Shown here in pieces: positions 19,740-29,342 of a stretch of 64,000 nucleotides of DNA (positions are counted from its first letter, which is position 1; each line of letters starts with the position of its first letter). The notes under the pieces were generated by a model, which had not been told where the DNA came from, searched no databases, and was given only the letters and a program-made list of their open reading frames with translations. Both the position numbers and the translations under genes were made by a program. Source of the stretch: Xanthomonas euvesicatoria pv. euvesicatoria (lineage in GTDB: Bacteria; Pseudomonadota; Gammaproteobacteria; Xanthomonadales; Xanthomonadaceae); NCBI RefSeq assembly GCF_020880415.1, contig NZ_JAJIUJ010000103.1, forward strand, positions 62,001 through 126,000, in the 5' to 3' direction.

Positions 19740-21170
19740 ATGCCGATGAGCCTGCGCCTGCACAACAACCTGACGCGGCGGGTCGAGCCGTTTGCGCCGC
19801 TCGATCCGTCCAGCCCCACCCTGTACGTCTGCGGTCCCACCGTCTACAACTACGCGCATATCGGCAACGCTCGCGGCCCGGTGGTCTTCGATGTGCTTGC
19901 CGCGTTGCTGCGCCGACGCTACGGCGCGCTGCGCTACGCGCGCAACATCACCGACGTGGACGACAAGATCAACGCCGCCGCGCAGGCGCAGGGCGTGCCG
20001 ATTTCGACGATCACCGACCGCTTCGCGGCGATCTACCGGCAGGACATGGCGGCGCTTGGCGTGGTTCCACCGGACATCGAACCGGAGGCCACCGCGCACA
20101 TCCCGCAGATCGTGGCGATGATCGAGCAGCTGATCGCCACTGGGCATGCCTATGCCGCGGAAGGCCACGTGCTGTTTTCGGTCTCCAGCTTCGAGGACTA
20201 CGGCAAGCTCTCGCGGCGCGACCCGGACGAAATGTTGGCCGGCGCGCGCGTGGACGTGGCGCCATACAAGCGCGACCCCGGCGACTTCGTGCTGTGGAAA
20301 CCCTCCAGCGACGACCTGCCCGGCTGGCCATCGCCCTGGGGCCGCGGCCGGCCGGGTTGGCATATCGAATGCTCGGCGATGGCCGCCGCCCATCTGGGGC
20401 CGACCATCGACATCCACGCCGGCGGTGTGGACCTGCAGTTCCCGCATCACGAAAACGAGATTGCGCAGAGCGAGTGCGCGCATGGCGGTGCCACCTTTGC
20501 GCGCTTCTGGCTGCACAACGGCATGCTCAATTTCAGCGGCGCGAAGATGAGCAAGTCGCTGGGCAATATCGAAACCGTGCACGAGCTCATCGCCAGGCAT
20601 CCGCCCGAAGCGCTGCGCTATGCGCTGTTGAGCGCGCACTACCGTCAGCCGCTGGACTGGTCGGATGGGTTGATCGAGCAGGCCAAGAACACGCTGGACC
20701 GCCTGTATGGAACGTTGCGGGATCTGGCTGCGCTGGAAGCCGAAAGCGGCAGCGATCTGGCGGTATCCATGACGATTCCCGCCGAGGTGGAGTCCGCTCT
20801 GGATGACGATCTCAACACGCCGCTGGCCTTGTCCGTCATGGCAAGCATCGCCTCCGATGCGCGTGCATTGCGCAGCGACCTGATGCAAAGCGGCCAAGCA
20901 TCGGCGCGCATGATCGAGCTGCATGCGGCGCGCGCCAAGTTGCTCGGTGCCGGAATGGCACTGGGGTTGCTGCAACAAGACCCGGCTGCATGGTTCTCGC
21001 GCGGCACCGACGCCGGCGACGATGCACGCATCACCGCATTGGTGGAAGAACGCAGCGCGGCGAAGAAAGCCAAGGATTTCGCCCGCGCCGACGCCATCCG
21101 CAAGCAACTTGCCGAAGAGGGTATCGTGCTGGAAGACACGCCGCAGGGCGTGCGTTGGAAGCGTGCTTGA
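19740..21170 (+). CDS. cysS: Cysteinyl-tRNA synthetase
   Basis: A 476-residue class I aminoacyl-tRNA synthetase charging tRNA-Cys. HIGH-type motif HIGNARG (about residue 40) and KMSKSLGN (about 268) are intact. Zinc-site residues include Cys31 (in [11 protein letters not shown]), Cys in HIECSAM and [10 protein letters not shown]. The C-terminal segment [17 protein letters not shown] is the typical DALR-adjacent end. The start at 19740 (or Met3) is the natural one. It is a single gene followed by a repeat-like spacer before sufE. Confidence 0.96.
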   Translation: MPMSLRLHNNLTRRVEPFAPLDPSSPTLYVCGPTVYNYAHIGNARGPVVFDVLAALLRRRYGALRYARNITDVDDKINAAAQAQGVPISTITDRFAAIYRQDMAALGVVPPDIEPEATAHIPQIVAMIEQLIATGHAYAAEGHVLFSVSSFEDYGKLSRRDPDEMLAGARVDVAPYKRDPGDFVLWKPSSDDLPGWPSPWGRGRPGWHIECSAMAAAHLGPTIDIHAGGVDLQFPHHENEIAQSECAHGGATFARFWLHNGMLNFSGAKMSKSLGNIETVHELIARHPPEALRYALLSAHYRQPLDWSDGLIEQAKNTLDRLYGTLRDLAALEAESGSDLAVSMTIPAEVESALDDDLNTPLALSVMASIASDARALRSDLMQSGQASARMIELHAARAKLLGAGMALGLLQQDPAAWFSRGTDAGDDARITALVEERSAAKKAKDFARADAIRKQLAEEGIVLEDTPQGVRWKRA

Positions 21171-21171
21171 T

Positions 21172-21420
21172 CCTTCTCACGTCTTCCTGCGGGAGAAAGT
21201 GCCCCCGCAGGCGGATGAGGGTGCGCTGCGGCGACAATCAACCGTCGGTCATGGCAAACGCGTCGCCACGCGCCAGCCAGAAAGAATGACCGACGGCCCT
21301 CGCAGGCTGCCCCGCCCTGGCACCTGGTGAAAGATGCAGTGGCCACAGCGCTCCAAGGCCAGGTGCCAGTGGCGCACACCGTGCCTTCTCGCCCCGCGGG
21401 AGAGGGACTTGATCGAATTG
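21172..21420. repeat. Spacer related to the 16205-16438 element
   Basis: Contains a hairpin-like start (TTCTCACGTCTTCCTGCGGGAGA), the AACGCGTCGCCACGCGCCAG core also found at 16289/16352, an inner inverted repeat (CAGGTGCCAG with CTGGCACCTG), and an end with GCCCCGCGGGAGAGGGACT. No ORF with support. It lies between cysS and sufE. Confidence 0.55.
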
Positions 21421-21435
21421 ATTCTGGATTTTTAG

Positions 21436-21873
21436 ATGACCACCTCCCCCTTCCCGCTTGAACCGACTGCTACCGAGGCGCAGGCCGCCATTGCCGAGGA
21501 ATTTTCCTTCTTTGGCGACTGGTCCGAGCGCTACCAGTACCTGATCGACCTTGGCCGAAAGTTGCCCGCCTTCCCGGAACAGTGGAAAACCGAAGAGCAC
21601 CGCCTGCACGGCTGCCAATCGATGGTCTGGATCGTGCCGGAGGGCAACGCCGAGCGGCTGGATTTCCATGCCGTCAGCGATTCGGCCATTGTCTCCGGGC
21701 TGATCTACCTTGCGCTGCGCGTGTATTCAGGGCGTAGCGCGCAAGAGATCCTGGCTACCGAGCCTGACTACATCGCCGGGATCGGCCTGGCCAAGCATCT
21801 GTCGCCGACCCGCAGCAACGGCGTGGCAGCGATGCTGGCCTTCATCCGCGATACCGCGCGCGCGCAGCAGTGA
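21436..21873 (+). CDS. sufE: Cysteine desulfuration protein SufE
   Basis: A 145-residue sulfur-acceptor protein that takes persulfide sulfur from a SufS-type cysteine desulfurase for iron-sulfur cluster assembly. The conserved Cys lies in HRLHGCQSMVWI, at about residue 60. The DWSERYQYLIDLGRKLP segment at the N-terminus is the SufE family signature. Other suf genes are not adjacent. Its stop overlaps the following MFS gene start by 4 bases. Confidence 0.92.
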   Translation: MTTSPFPLEPTATEAQAAIAEEFSFFGDWSERYQYLIDLGRKLPAFPEQWKTEEHRLHGCQSMVWIVPEGNAERLDFHAVSDSAIVSGLIYLALRVYSGRSAQEILATEPDYIAGIGLAKHLSPTRSNGVAAMLAFIRDTARAQQ

Positions 21874-23120
21874 GCACGCCCGCCCCATCGCCCGCCGATT
21901 CGCTGCGGACGCTGCTCGCCCATCCAGGCTTCGGCCTGGTGCTGCTGTACCGCGTGGCGGCGATGCTGTCCTACCAGATCGTCGCGGTGACAGTCGGTTG
22001 GCATATTTACGAAATGACCGGCAACCCGCTCTCGTTGGGGCTGATCGGCCTGGCGGAAATCCTGCCGTTCTTCTGCATCGCCCCCTTTGCCGGCTACCTG
22101 GTCGATCACCTGCCGCGCCGCCGGCTGGGCATGGTCGCCGTGCTGGGCTTGGTCGCAACCGCGCTGTTGCTGTTGGCGATCACGCAAGGCTGGCTGCCGG
22201 TCAAAGGCGTGTGGCCCATCTATGCCGCCATCTCGCTCACCGGCGCGGCGCGCTCTTTCTTGTCGCCGGTCTACAACGCCTTGTTCGCGCGGGCGCTGCC
22301 GCGCGACGCATTCGCACGCGGCGCCAGCATCGGCAGCGTCACCTTCCAGGCCGGCATGGTGATCGGCCCGGCGCTGGGCGGCGTGCTGGTCGGCTGGGGC
22401 GGCAAGGGCCTGGCCTACGGGGTCGCCGCCAGCGTGGCGATGCTGGCGATCCTGGCGTTGGCTTTGTTGCGTGTCAGCGAGCCGGTCAGCGCCGGCCCGC
22501 GTGCGCCGATCTTCCGCAGCATCGCCGAAGGCGCGCAGTTCGTACTGTCCAACCAGATCATGCTGGCCGCCATGGCGCTGGACATGTTCTCGGTCCTGCT
22601 TGGCGGCGCGGTGTCGATGTTGCCGGCCTTCATCCACGACATCCTGCACTACGGCCCGGAAGGCCTGGGCATCCTGCGCGGTGCGCCGGCGCTGGGTTCG
22701 ATCGTGGTTGGCGTGTGGCTGGCGCGGCACCCGCTGCAGCGCAATGCCGGACGCGTGCTGCTGCTGTCGGTGGCCGGCTTCGGGCTCTGCACCATCGCCT
22801 TCGGACTGTCGCGCCATTTCTGGCTGTCAGCGGCGATCCTGCTGGTGTACGGCATGTGCGATGGCGTCTCGGTGGTGGTGCGCCAGACCATCCTGCAGTT
22901 GGCCACCCCCGATGCCATGCGTGGCCGGGTGTCTTCGATCAACGGCATCTTCATCGGCTCGTCCAACGAGTTGGGCGCGTTCTACGACGGCGTCATGGCG
23001 CGCCTGGTCGGCCTGGTGCCGGCGGTGGTCATCGGCGGCTGCGTCACCCTGGGCGTGGTGGCCACCACCGCCTGGAAGGCGCCGCGCCTGCGCAGGCTTG
23101 ACCTGCGCGATCTGCAGTGA
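21870..23120 (+). CDS. MFS transporter (EntS/MFS_3-like)
   Basis: A 416-residue protein with about 12 helices. It has the general MFS_3 pattern (GFGLVLLYRVAAMLSYQI, then AGYLVDHLPRRRLGMVA, a typical loop 2-3 basic motif, and GASIGSVTFQAGMVIGPALG). This branch includes EntS, an enterobactin exporter, and drug exporters; the substrate is unknown. The start is GTG at 21870, overlapping the end of sufE by 4 bases, which implies coupled translation. Last residues are Arg-rich (RLRRLDLRDLQ). Confidence 0.85.
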   Translation: MSTPAPSPADSLRTLLAHPGFGLVLLYRVAAMLSYQIVAVTVGWHIYEMTGNPLSLGLIGLAEILPFFCIAPFAGYLVDHLPRRRLGMVAVLGLVATALLLLAITQGWLPVKGVWPIYAAISLTGAARSFLSPVYNALFARALPRDAFARGASIGSVTFQAGMVIGPALGGVLVGWGGKGLAYGVAASVAMLAILALALLRVSEPVSAGPRAPIFRSIAEGAQFVLSNQIMLAAMALDMFSVLLGGAVSMLPAFIHDILHYGPEGLGILRGAPALGSIVVGVWLARHPLQRNAGRVLLLSVAGFGLCTIAFGLSRHFWLSAAILLVYGMCDGVSVVVRQTILQLATPDAMRGRVSSINGIFIGSSNELGAFYDGVMARLVGLVPAVVIGGCVTLGVVATTAWKAPRLRRLDLRDLQ

Positions 23121-23285
23121 GCGGCGCGATCGCGTGATTGCCGGTGCCCCCTGCGCCGCTGTGGTGGCAAGGGGCTCGTGTTGCGGACCGCGCTCACGCG
23201 CCGTATGCAGCTGCGTGCGGCGGCGTCTCGCCAATGGGCGCTGCCTGACTCTCGGCCAGGCGCCAATACAACGGATCAGGCGACC

Positions 23286-23316
23286 ATAAAAAACCCCGCA
23301 CATGGCGGGGTCTTTC
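23286..23316 (-). terminator. Intrinsic terminator of the dksA-like gene
   Basis: On the minus strand, GACCCCGCC, a 4-base loop and GCGGGGTTTTTT, about 20 bases after the dksA stop. A strong stem with a T run. Confidence 0.85.
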
Positions 23317-23334
23317 GGTGAGCAAGGCGGACGA

Positions 23335-24375
23335 TCAGTCGCCCTGCTGCTTCTGCAAGTGCTCCCAACGCTCCTGGGCATCGATGGTGCGCTCGGCAGT
23401 CAGACGCGCTTCCAGGCGGTCCAGGCCAATCTCTTCACCGGTGTCCACGCAGTAGCCGTAGTCACCGTCTTCCAGGCGCTTGAGCGTGCTGTCGATCTTG
23501 GAAATCAGCTTGCGGGCGCGATCACGGGCACGCAGTTCCAGCGAGTTTTCGGTCTCGCGGGTGGCACGTTCGGCTTCGTCGCCGATGTCGCGCACTTCTT
23601 CGCGCAGGTTTTCGATGGTCTGCTTGGATTCCTCCACCATCTCGTTGCGCCAGCTCTGCAGACGCTGGCGGAAATATTCCTGCTGCAACTTGTTCATGTA
23701 CTCCTCGTCCGCGGAAGGCTTGTAGCCCTGCGGCAGGATCGGGCGACCGGTTGCTTCGTCGGTCTTGTACTCGACCACCTTGTACTTGGTCTTGGGAGCC
23801 GCGCTGGACGGCTTGGACGTCACGGCCACGGCCACCTTGCCGACCGGACGGGTCGCAGCAGGCTTGGCGGGGGCTTCGGTTTTGGTTGGCGTTTTTGCGG
23901 AAGATTTCGAAACGGGCACGGGATTCTTAGATGACGGGGTCGCAGGCTTTGCCGGCTTCGCAGGGACGGCCTTGGAGACCGGTGCGGGCGCGGGCTTTTC
24001 AGCCTTGACCGGGACTGACTTGGCCGGAGCCGGCTTGGTGGCCGGCTTCGGTACGGACTTGGACGCCACCGGCTTGGCAGCCGGTTTGGCGGCAGCCGGA
24101 GCTGCCTTTTTCGCCGCCGGCTTGGCAGCACTCTTGGCGACGGGTTTCACTGACTTGGGGGCTGCGGACGCGGTGGTCTTGGAAGCCGGCGCCGGCTTGG
24201 CAGCGGCCTTCTTCGCAGGTGCCTTCTTCGCGGGTGCCTTCTTGGCAGCCGGCTGCTTGGTCGGCGGTTTTGCGGCCGGTTTCGCAGCAGCGGACGTCGC
24301 TGCCTTTTTCGCAACGGGTTTGGCGGACTTCTTGGCGGCCTCTACGGCCTTTTTTGCAGGTTTTTTAGCAGCCAC
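23335..24375 (-). CDS. dksA: DksA-like RNA polymerase regulator with Lys/Ala/Pro-rich N-terminal tail
   Basis: A 346-residue protein. Residues 1-200 are a low-complexity tail of AKKP/AAK repeats resembling histone H1-type or nucleoid-binding tails. Residues 206-346 match DksA: a coiled coil, the SLELRARDRARKLISKI segment, and the C-terminal globular end. In place of E. coli's four zinc Cys, it has Cys309, Thr312, Thr330 and Ala333, so no classical zinc finger. The coiled-coil tip has Asp266 and Ala271 but Glu269 where E. coli has Asp74. Canonical DksA is about 150 residues. The start is GTG with AAGGA upstream. A strong terminator follows. Confidence 0.9.
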   Translation of the reverse strand: MAAKKPAKKAVEAAKKSAKPVAKKAATSAAAKPAAKPPTKQPAAKKAPAKKAPAKKAAAKPAPASKTTASAAPKSVKPVAKSAAKPAAKKAAPAAAKPAAKPVASKSVPKPATKPAPAKSVPVKAEKPAPAPVSKAVPAKPAKPATPSSKNPVPVSKSSAKTPTKTEAPAKPAATRPVGKVAVAVTSKPSSAAPKTKYKVVEYKTDEATGRPILPQGYKPSADEEYMNKLQQEYFRQRLQSWRNEMVEESKQTIENLREEVRDIGDEAERATRETENSLELRARDRARKLISKIDSTLKRLEDGDYGYCVDTGEEIGLDRLEARLTAERTIDAQERWEHLQKQQGD

Positions 24376-24459
24376 GAAACGCTCATCCTTGGTTCCCCCG
24401 GGGCCCGGGAAAGCGGGCCTTTATAACGTACCCTGCGGACCCCCGGCAACCACCTATTA

Positions 24460-24753
24460 ATGCAAGTGGCATATCATTGGCAAGTGATCTCACGCCTGCT
24501 CATCGCGCTGCTGCGCGTCTACAAGCTCGTCATCAGCCCCCTGCTCGGGCCGCGTTGCCGTTTTGCACCAAGCTGCTCGGACTACGCGATGACCGCCATC
24601 GGCCGCTTCGGCCCGCTGCGCGGCAGTTGGCTTGCCGCGCGCAGGCTCGGCCGCTGTCATCCCTTCCATCCGGGCGGATTCGATCCGGTGCCCGATGCAC
24701 CCGCCTCGCCCTCCCCGTCTTCTTCCTGCAGCTGCAAAGGACCCCATCCATGA
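24460..24753 (+). CDS. yidD: Membrane protein insertion efficiency factor YidD
   Basis: A 97-residue protein of the YidD family, which helps YidC-mediated membrane insertion. Motifs [27 protein letters not shown] and [12 protein letters not shown] match the family and its conserved Cys residues. An alternative GTG start at 24484 (VISRLL) would remove eight residues that do not look conserved. The stop overlaps pyrC by 4 bases. The gene is not next to yidC here. Confidence 0.88.
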   Translation: MQVAYHWQVISRLLIALLRVYKLVISPLLGPRCRFAPSCSDYAMTAIGRFGPLRGSWLAARRLGRCHPFHPGGFDPVPDAPASPSPSSSCSCKGPHP

Positions 24754-26099
24754 GCCGAACCGTCATCGTCAACGCCCGCCTGGTCAACGAAGGCAAGGAG
24801 TTCGACGCCGATCTCCTGATCGAGGGCGGCCGCATCGCCAAGATCGACAGCAAGATCGCCCCTGCCGCTGGCGATACCGTCGTGGATGCCGCCGGACGCT
24901 GGGTGCTGCCAGGCATGATCGACGACCAGGTGCACTTCCGCGAACCTGGCCTGACCCACAAGGGCGACATCGCGACCGAATCCGGCGCCGCGGTGGCTGG
25001 TGGCCTGACCAGCTTCATGGACATGCCCAACACCAATCCGCCGACCCTGGATGCCGCCGCACTGCAGGCCAAGTACGACGCCGCTGCCGGGCGCGCCTGG
25101 GCCAACTACGGCTTCTACATGGGTGCCAGCAACGACAACCTGGCCCACATCCAGTCGCTGGACCCCAAGACTGCACCAGGCATCAAGGTGTTCATGGGCG
25201 CCTCCACCGGCAACATGCTGGTCGATAACCCGGAAACGCTGGACGCCATCTTCCGCGACGCCCCCACGCCGATCATCACCCACTGCGAAGACACCCCGAC
25301 CATCGACGCGACGATGGCGCAGTACAAGGAAAAGTATGGCGATGCGCTGACACCGGAGATGCATCCGGACATCCGTTCGCGTCAGGCCTGCCTGAAGTCC
25401 TCGCAGTTGGCGGTCTCGCTGGCGCGCAAGCACAACACCCGCCTGCACGTGCTGCACATTTCCACCGCCGACGAGCTGCCGCTGTTCGAAGCCGGCCCGC
25501 TGGTCGATGCCGATGGCAAGCTGCGCAAGCGCATTAGCGCCGAGACCTGCATCCACTTTCTGCGCTTCGATCGCAGCGATTACGCACGACTGGGCAACCT
25601 GATCAAGTGCAACCCTGCGATCAAGGACGCCGAAGATCGTCTGGCGCTCATCGATGCGCTGGCCGAAGATGTCATCGACGTGCTCGCCACCGACCACGCC
25701 CCGCACACCTGGGAAGAAAAGCAAAAGCCCTATGCGCAGGCGCCCTCGGGCCTGCCGCTGGTGCAGTACGCGCTGGTCGCGGCACTGGAGCTGGTGCACG
25801 AAGGCAAGTTGCCGATCACCCGTATCGTGCAGAAGTTCGCGCATGCGCCGGCCCAGTTGTTCGATGTGCAAGAGCGTGGCTTCCTGCGCGAAGGCTATTT
25901 CGCCGACCTGGTGATGATCGACAACACCCCGTTTACCGTGAAGCGCGAGCAGGTGCTGTCCAAGTGCGGCTGGTCGCCATTCGAGGGCACCACCTTCCGT
26001 TCGCGCATCGCTGCGACGTGGATCAACGGCCAGCAGGTGTGGGATGGCGAACAGCTGGTGGGCAGCGCTGCCGGCCAGCGCCTGACCTTCGACCGCTGA
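24750..26099 (+). CDS. pyrC: Dihydroorotase
   Basis: A 449-residue amidohydrolase that closes carbamoyl-aspartate to dihydroorotate in pyrimidine synthesis. Zinc-site motifs: [10 protein letters not shown] (the HxR pair), a candidate carboxylated Lys in [19 protein letters not shown] and ATDHAPHT. This is the class I (PyrC/allantoinase-like) type rather than the 340-residue E. coli PyrC type. The start at 24750 overlaps the yidD stop; the peptidase gene begins at its own stop (TGATG). Confidence 0.93.
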   Translation: MSRTVIVNARLVNEGKEFDADLLIEGGRIAKIDSKIAPAAGDTVVDAAGRWVLPGMIDDQVHFREPGLTHKGDIATESGAAVAGGLTSFMDMPNTNPPTLDAAALQAKYDAAAGRAWANYGFYMGASNDNLAHIQSLDPKTAPGIKVFMGASTGNMLVDNPETLDAIFRDAPTPIITHCEDTPTIDATMAQYKEKYGDALTPEMHPDIRSRQACLKSSQLAVSLARKHNTRLHVLHISTADELPLFEAGPLVDADGKLRKRISAETCIHFLRFDRSDYARLGNLIKCNPAIKDAEDRLALIDALAEDVIDVLATDHAPHTWEEKQKPYAQAPSGLPLVQYALVAALELVHEGKLPITRIVQKFAHAPAQLFDVQERGFLREGYFADLVMIDNTPFTVKREQVLSKCGWSPFEGTTFRSRIAATWINGQQVWDGEQLVGSAAGQRLTFDR

Positions 26100-26941
26100 T
26101 GCGCGCAGCCCTGTTTGGTGCCTGGTTGATCCTGGCGCCGGTCGCGCTGGTTGCAGGTCGCGCCCAAGCGCAGGGTGCGGCCGCCGCAACCGATATCGTA
26201 TTTCCGCAAAGCGCGTCGCAAGGCGCGCTGGTGATCGGCAAGGTGCCGGCAGGCAGCAAGGTGCAATATGCCGGCCGCAGCTTGCGTGTGAGCGGTTATG
26301 GAAGCGTCGTGTTCGGGATCGGCCGCGATGCGACCGGGCCCTTGCAGGTGCAGATCACCCAACCCGATGGCAGCACGCGCACCGTGAGCATCGCAGTAAC
26401 GCCGCGCGACTGGCCGGTGGAACGCGTCAATGGCGTGCCGCCGAAGACGGTCAACCCGCCGGCCGAGATTGCCGCGCGCATCAAACGCGAACAGGCGCAG
26501 GTCACGGCGGCGCGCGACCGCGATGACGCACGCACCGATTTCGCCCAACCCTTCATCTGGCCGGTGCAGGGACGTATCAGCGGCCGCTTCGGCAATGCAC
26601 GCGTGTACAACGGCCAGCCGGGCGCCGGCCATTCGGGCATGGACATCGCCGTGCCCACCGGCACCCCGGTGAAGGCACCGGCTGCCGGCGTGGTGACGTT
26701 CGCGGCGCCGGACCTGTATCTCACCGGCGGCACGGTGCTGCTGGATCACGGCTTCGGGGTGAGCTCGAATTTCCTGCACTTGTCGCGTATCGACGTGAAG
26801 GTGGGCGACCGGGTCGAGCAAGGCCAGGTGATTGCCGCGGTTGGTGCCACTGGGCGTGCCACCGGGCCGCATCTGCATTGGGGGATGAACTGGTTCGACA
26901 CCCGCATCGATCCGTTGCTGGTGCTTGAGCGGACGAAGTAG
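26099..26941 (+). CDS. M23 family metallopeptidase, exported
   Basis: A 280-residue periplasmic peptidoglycan hydrolase or regulator. A signal peptide ([24 protein letters not shown]) precedes a beta-rich N-terminal part. The LytM domain follows from about residue 145. Zinc and catalytic residues are visible in GHSGMDIAVPTG (HxxxD), and HLHWGMN (HxH), with an earlier FGNARVYNG segment. All metal ligands look intact, so it is probably catalytically active. It starts one base from the pyrC stop (TGATG). Confidence 0.88.
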   Translation: MRAALFGAWLILAPVALVAGRAQAQGAAAATDIVFPQSASQGALVIGKVPAGSKVQYAGRSLRVSGYGSVVFGIGRDATGPLQVQITQPDGSTRTVSIAVTPRDWPVERVNGVPPKTVNPPAEIAARIKREQAQVTAARDRDDARTDFAQPFIWPVQGRISGRFGNARVYNGQPGAGHSGMDIAVPTGTPVKAPAAGVVTFAAPDLYLTGGTVLLDHGFGVSSNFLHLSRIDVKVGDRVEQGQVIAAVGATGRATGPHLHWGMNWFDTRIDPLLVLERTK

Positions 26942-27098
26942 AGCGTTCGGAAGATCGCCTCTTTAACGTGCGGTGGCATTGAAGACGCCGTTCTACGCTT
27001 CCTATAAGAGCCTGCTTGGCCAGCCCGGTCTTCTGCTGACTCGAGTTTCCTTCACACAAATTATCGCGTCTCGGACGTACTGGAACGGAGCCGCAACA

Positions 27099-27560
27099 GT
27101 GGATAGCAATGCAGGCGTGGCCAACGTTGATCACATCGGGTTTGCCGTTTCATCTCTTGACGAGGCGATCCGGTTCTGGACCGAGGCCCTGGGGTTTACG
27201 CTCGAACGACAGGCACAGATGGGCGGCGATTTCCTGCATCAGGTCACCGGCGTGGATGATCCGAGCGTGCGAACGGCAATCGTGAAGGCTCCGGACGGAT
27301 TCATCGTCGAGTTGCTGCAATATTCCAAAGGCCGTCGGAATGGGCAGTCGCCGGACAGCGCGGGTGCGATCGGGGCTGCCCATCTGGCGCTGACCGTCCG
27401 GGACATCCATGCGGCCATCTGCCGTGTCGAGGCGGCCGGATGGAAGGCGAAGGGCAAGCCGCTGCCGATTCCGGGAGGTCCGAGAACAGGAACGCTCACC
27501 GCCTACGTGTCCGGTCCCGACCATATTTCCATCGAGTTCATGCAGCCCGCTGGACCGTGA
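27099..27560 (+). CDS. VOC family (glyoxalase/dioxygenase fold) protein
   Basis: A 153-residue protein with two beta-alpha-beta-beta-beta modules. The first begins ANVDHIGFAVSSLDEAIRF and the second AAHLALTVRDIHAAIC; it ends HISIEFMQP. His and Glu residues of the usual metal site are present (DHIGF, FIVELLQ, AHLALTV, SIEFMQ). I chose GTG at 27099 because it follows GGAG by about 10 bases and starts close to the domain; a start at 26973 adds 42 unlikely residues. The substrate is unknown. Its codon use looks less GC-biased than that of its neighbours. Confidence 0.7.
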   Translation: MDSNAGVANVDHIGFAVSSLDEAIRFWTEALGFTLERQAQMGGDFLHQVTGVDDPSVRTAIVKAPDGFIVELLQYSKGRRNGQSPDSAGAIGAAHLALTVRDIHAAICRVEAAGWKAKGKPLPIPGGPRTGTLTAYVSGPDHISIEFMQPAGP

Positions 27561-27986
27561 CGGGACCGGCGCGCCCCGACTACCGGCGCAGTCGTCAGCG
27601 GGATGACACCGAATGGTCGCATCCCCGCCCCGTTGATGGACCATGATTCCGATCCGCCTTAGCGTGCGGCTGCAGAGTCATTCTGCGATGACCCCACTAT
27701 TTGATGCATCGCGACCACTGCATCAGGCCCCCTCGATTTAACAACGGGCCACACCCTGCGACGCCAGAAGAAAAACGCAACCCACGACCATTGCGCCGGA
27801 ACGCTACACACCCGGTCGGCGGCGACCTACCCGTCGTGCTTGTGTCCGCCAGCGGGCTTTGCGGTATAACCGAAACGACCGTCGTGCGTCGCTGCAGGTG
27901 GACGCTTGGGCTGCCGACGGTCGGTTCGTCGCTTCGGCGTCGGGCGTGCTTCATCTCCCCTCCCCCGACTGCAGGAGATGTGCGAC
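27561..27986. other. 426-base spacer with no supported gene
   Basis: I see no conserved ORF. Both strands have open frames but none with family-like sequence or a good start. The end of the region carries GCAGGAG, the ribosome binding site for the permease at 27987. A TATAAC motif near 27867 could be part of a promoter for it, with TTTGCG upstream only 1-2 bases from correct spacing being unclear. Confidence 0.5.
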
Positions 27987-29342
27987 ATGCGCAACGAGCA
28001 CCTCAAACCGACCCTGGGTACCTGGCAGTTGTGGGGCATCGCGGTGGGGCTGGTGATTTCAGGCGAGTATTTCGGCTGGAGTTACGGCTGGAGCACCGCC
28101 GGTACGCTCGGCTTTCTGGTGACCACGCTGCTGGTCGCAGTGATGTACACCTGTTTCATCTTCAGCTTCACCGAATTGACCACCGCCATTCCCAATGCGG
28201 GCGGGCCCTTCGCCTACAGCCTGCGCGCGTTCGGTACCTATGGCGGCATGCTGGCAGGCCTGGCCACGTTGATCGAATTCGTCTTCGCGCCGCCGGCTAT
28301 CGCGATGGCGATCGGCGCGTATCTGAATGTGCAGTACCCCACGCTCGATCCGCGTCTTGCAGCGGTTGGCGCCTACCTGTTCTTCATGAGCTTGAACATT
28401 GTCGGCGTGGCGATTGCAGCCACCTTCGAGCTGATCGTGACCTTGCTGGCGGTGATCGAACTGCTGGTGTTCATGGGTGTGGTGGCGCCGGGTTTCAGCG
28501 TGGCGCGCTTTGCCGCCAACGGCTGGGCCGGCAGCGACGGCTTCGGGCCGGCGGCCATTTCCGGAATCTTCGCCGCAATCCCGTTTGCGATCTGGTTTTT
28601 CCTGGCGATCGAAGGGGCAGCGATGGCGGCCGAAGAAGCCAAAGACCCCAGGCGCACGATTCCGCGCGCCTACATCGCCGGCATTCTCACCCTGGTGATC
28701 TTGGCGCTGGGAGTGATGGTGTTTGCCGGCGGCGTCGGCGACTGGCGCCAGCTCTCCAACATCAACGATCCGCTGCCGCAGGCGATGAAGGCCGTGGTCG
28801 GCAACAGTTCCACCTGGTTGCACATGTTGGTGTGGATCGGCTTGTTCGGGTTGGTAGCGAGCTTCCACGGCATCATCCTGGGCTATTCGCGTCAGTTCTT
28901 TGCGCTGGCGCGTGCCGGTTTCCTGCCACATGGGCTGGCCAGGCTCTCGCGTTTTCGCACACCGCATCGCGCCATCCTGGCCGGCGGCGTCATCGGCATC
29001 GCCGCGATCTGCAGCGACAGCGTGGTCAAGATCCAGGGCATGTCGTTGACCGCAGCGATGATCACCATGTCGGTGTTCGGCGCGATCGTGATGTATGTGA
29101 TGAGCATGCTCAGCCTGTTCAGGCTGCGTCGCGCCGAACCGGGATTGGAGCGTAGTTTCCGCGCACCGGGGTACCCGGTGGTGCCGGCCATTGCGCTGCT
29201 GCTGGCGCTGGTGTGCCTGGTGGCGATGGTGTGGTTCAACCCGATTGTGGCGTTGATCTTCCTGGGCCTGCTGCTGTTCGCCGCGGCGTGTTGCGTCCTG
29301 AGCCTGCGCACGCAACACACGCCTGTGGCCAGCGCCGGATGA
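27987..29342 (+). CDS. eat: Ethanolamine permease (APC superfamily)
   Basis: A 451-residue transporter with about 12 helices. The N-terminal TLGTWQLWGIAVGLVISGEY and GWSYGWSTAGTLGFL are characteristic of the ethanolamine permease group of amino acid permeases. The role follows from position too: eutB overlaps its stop by 4 bases. An ATG at 27978 is also in frame, but AGGAG at 27973-27977 is spaced correctly only for 27987. Together with eutBC it should import ethanolamine for use as nitrogen or carbon source. Confidence 0.9.
   Translation: MRNEHLKPTLGTWQLWGIAVGLVISGEYFGWSYGWSTAGTLGFLVTTLLVAVMYTCFIFSFTELTTAIPNAGGPFAYSLRAFGTYGGMLAGLATLIEFVFAPPAIAMAIGAYLNVQYPTLDPRLAAVGAYLFFMSLNIVGVAIAATFELIVTLLAVIELLVFMGVVAPGFSVARFAANGWAGSDGFGPAAISGIFAAIPFAIWFFLAIEGAAMAAEEAKDPRRTIPRAYIAGILTLVILALGVMVFAGGVGDWRQLSNINDPLPQAMKAVVGNSSTWLHMLVWIGLFGLVASFHGIILGYSRQFFALARAGFLPHGLARLSRFRTPHRAILAGGVIGIAAICSDSVVKIQGMSLTAAMITMSVFGAIVMYVMSMLSLFRLRRAEPGLERSFRAPGYPVVPAIALLLALVCLVAMVWFNPIVALIFLGLLLFAAACCVLSLRTQHTPVASAG

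Noticed and set aside
27925..27940. TTCG repeats upstream of the ethanolamine permease as a PIP box
   Set aside because: The spacing between TTCG units is only about 4 bases and not 15.
27701..29155. Long open frame in another phase over the ethanolamine permease
   Set aside because: Arginine-rich product typical of shadow frames; the permease frame has family motifs.
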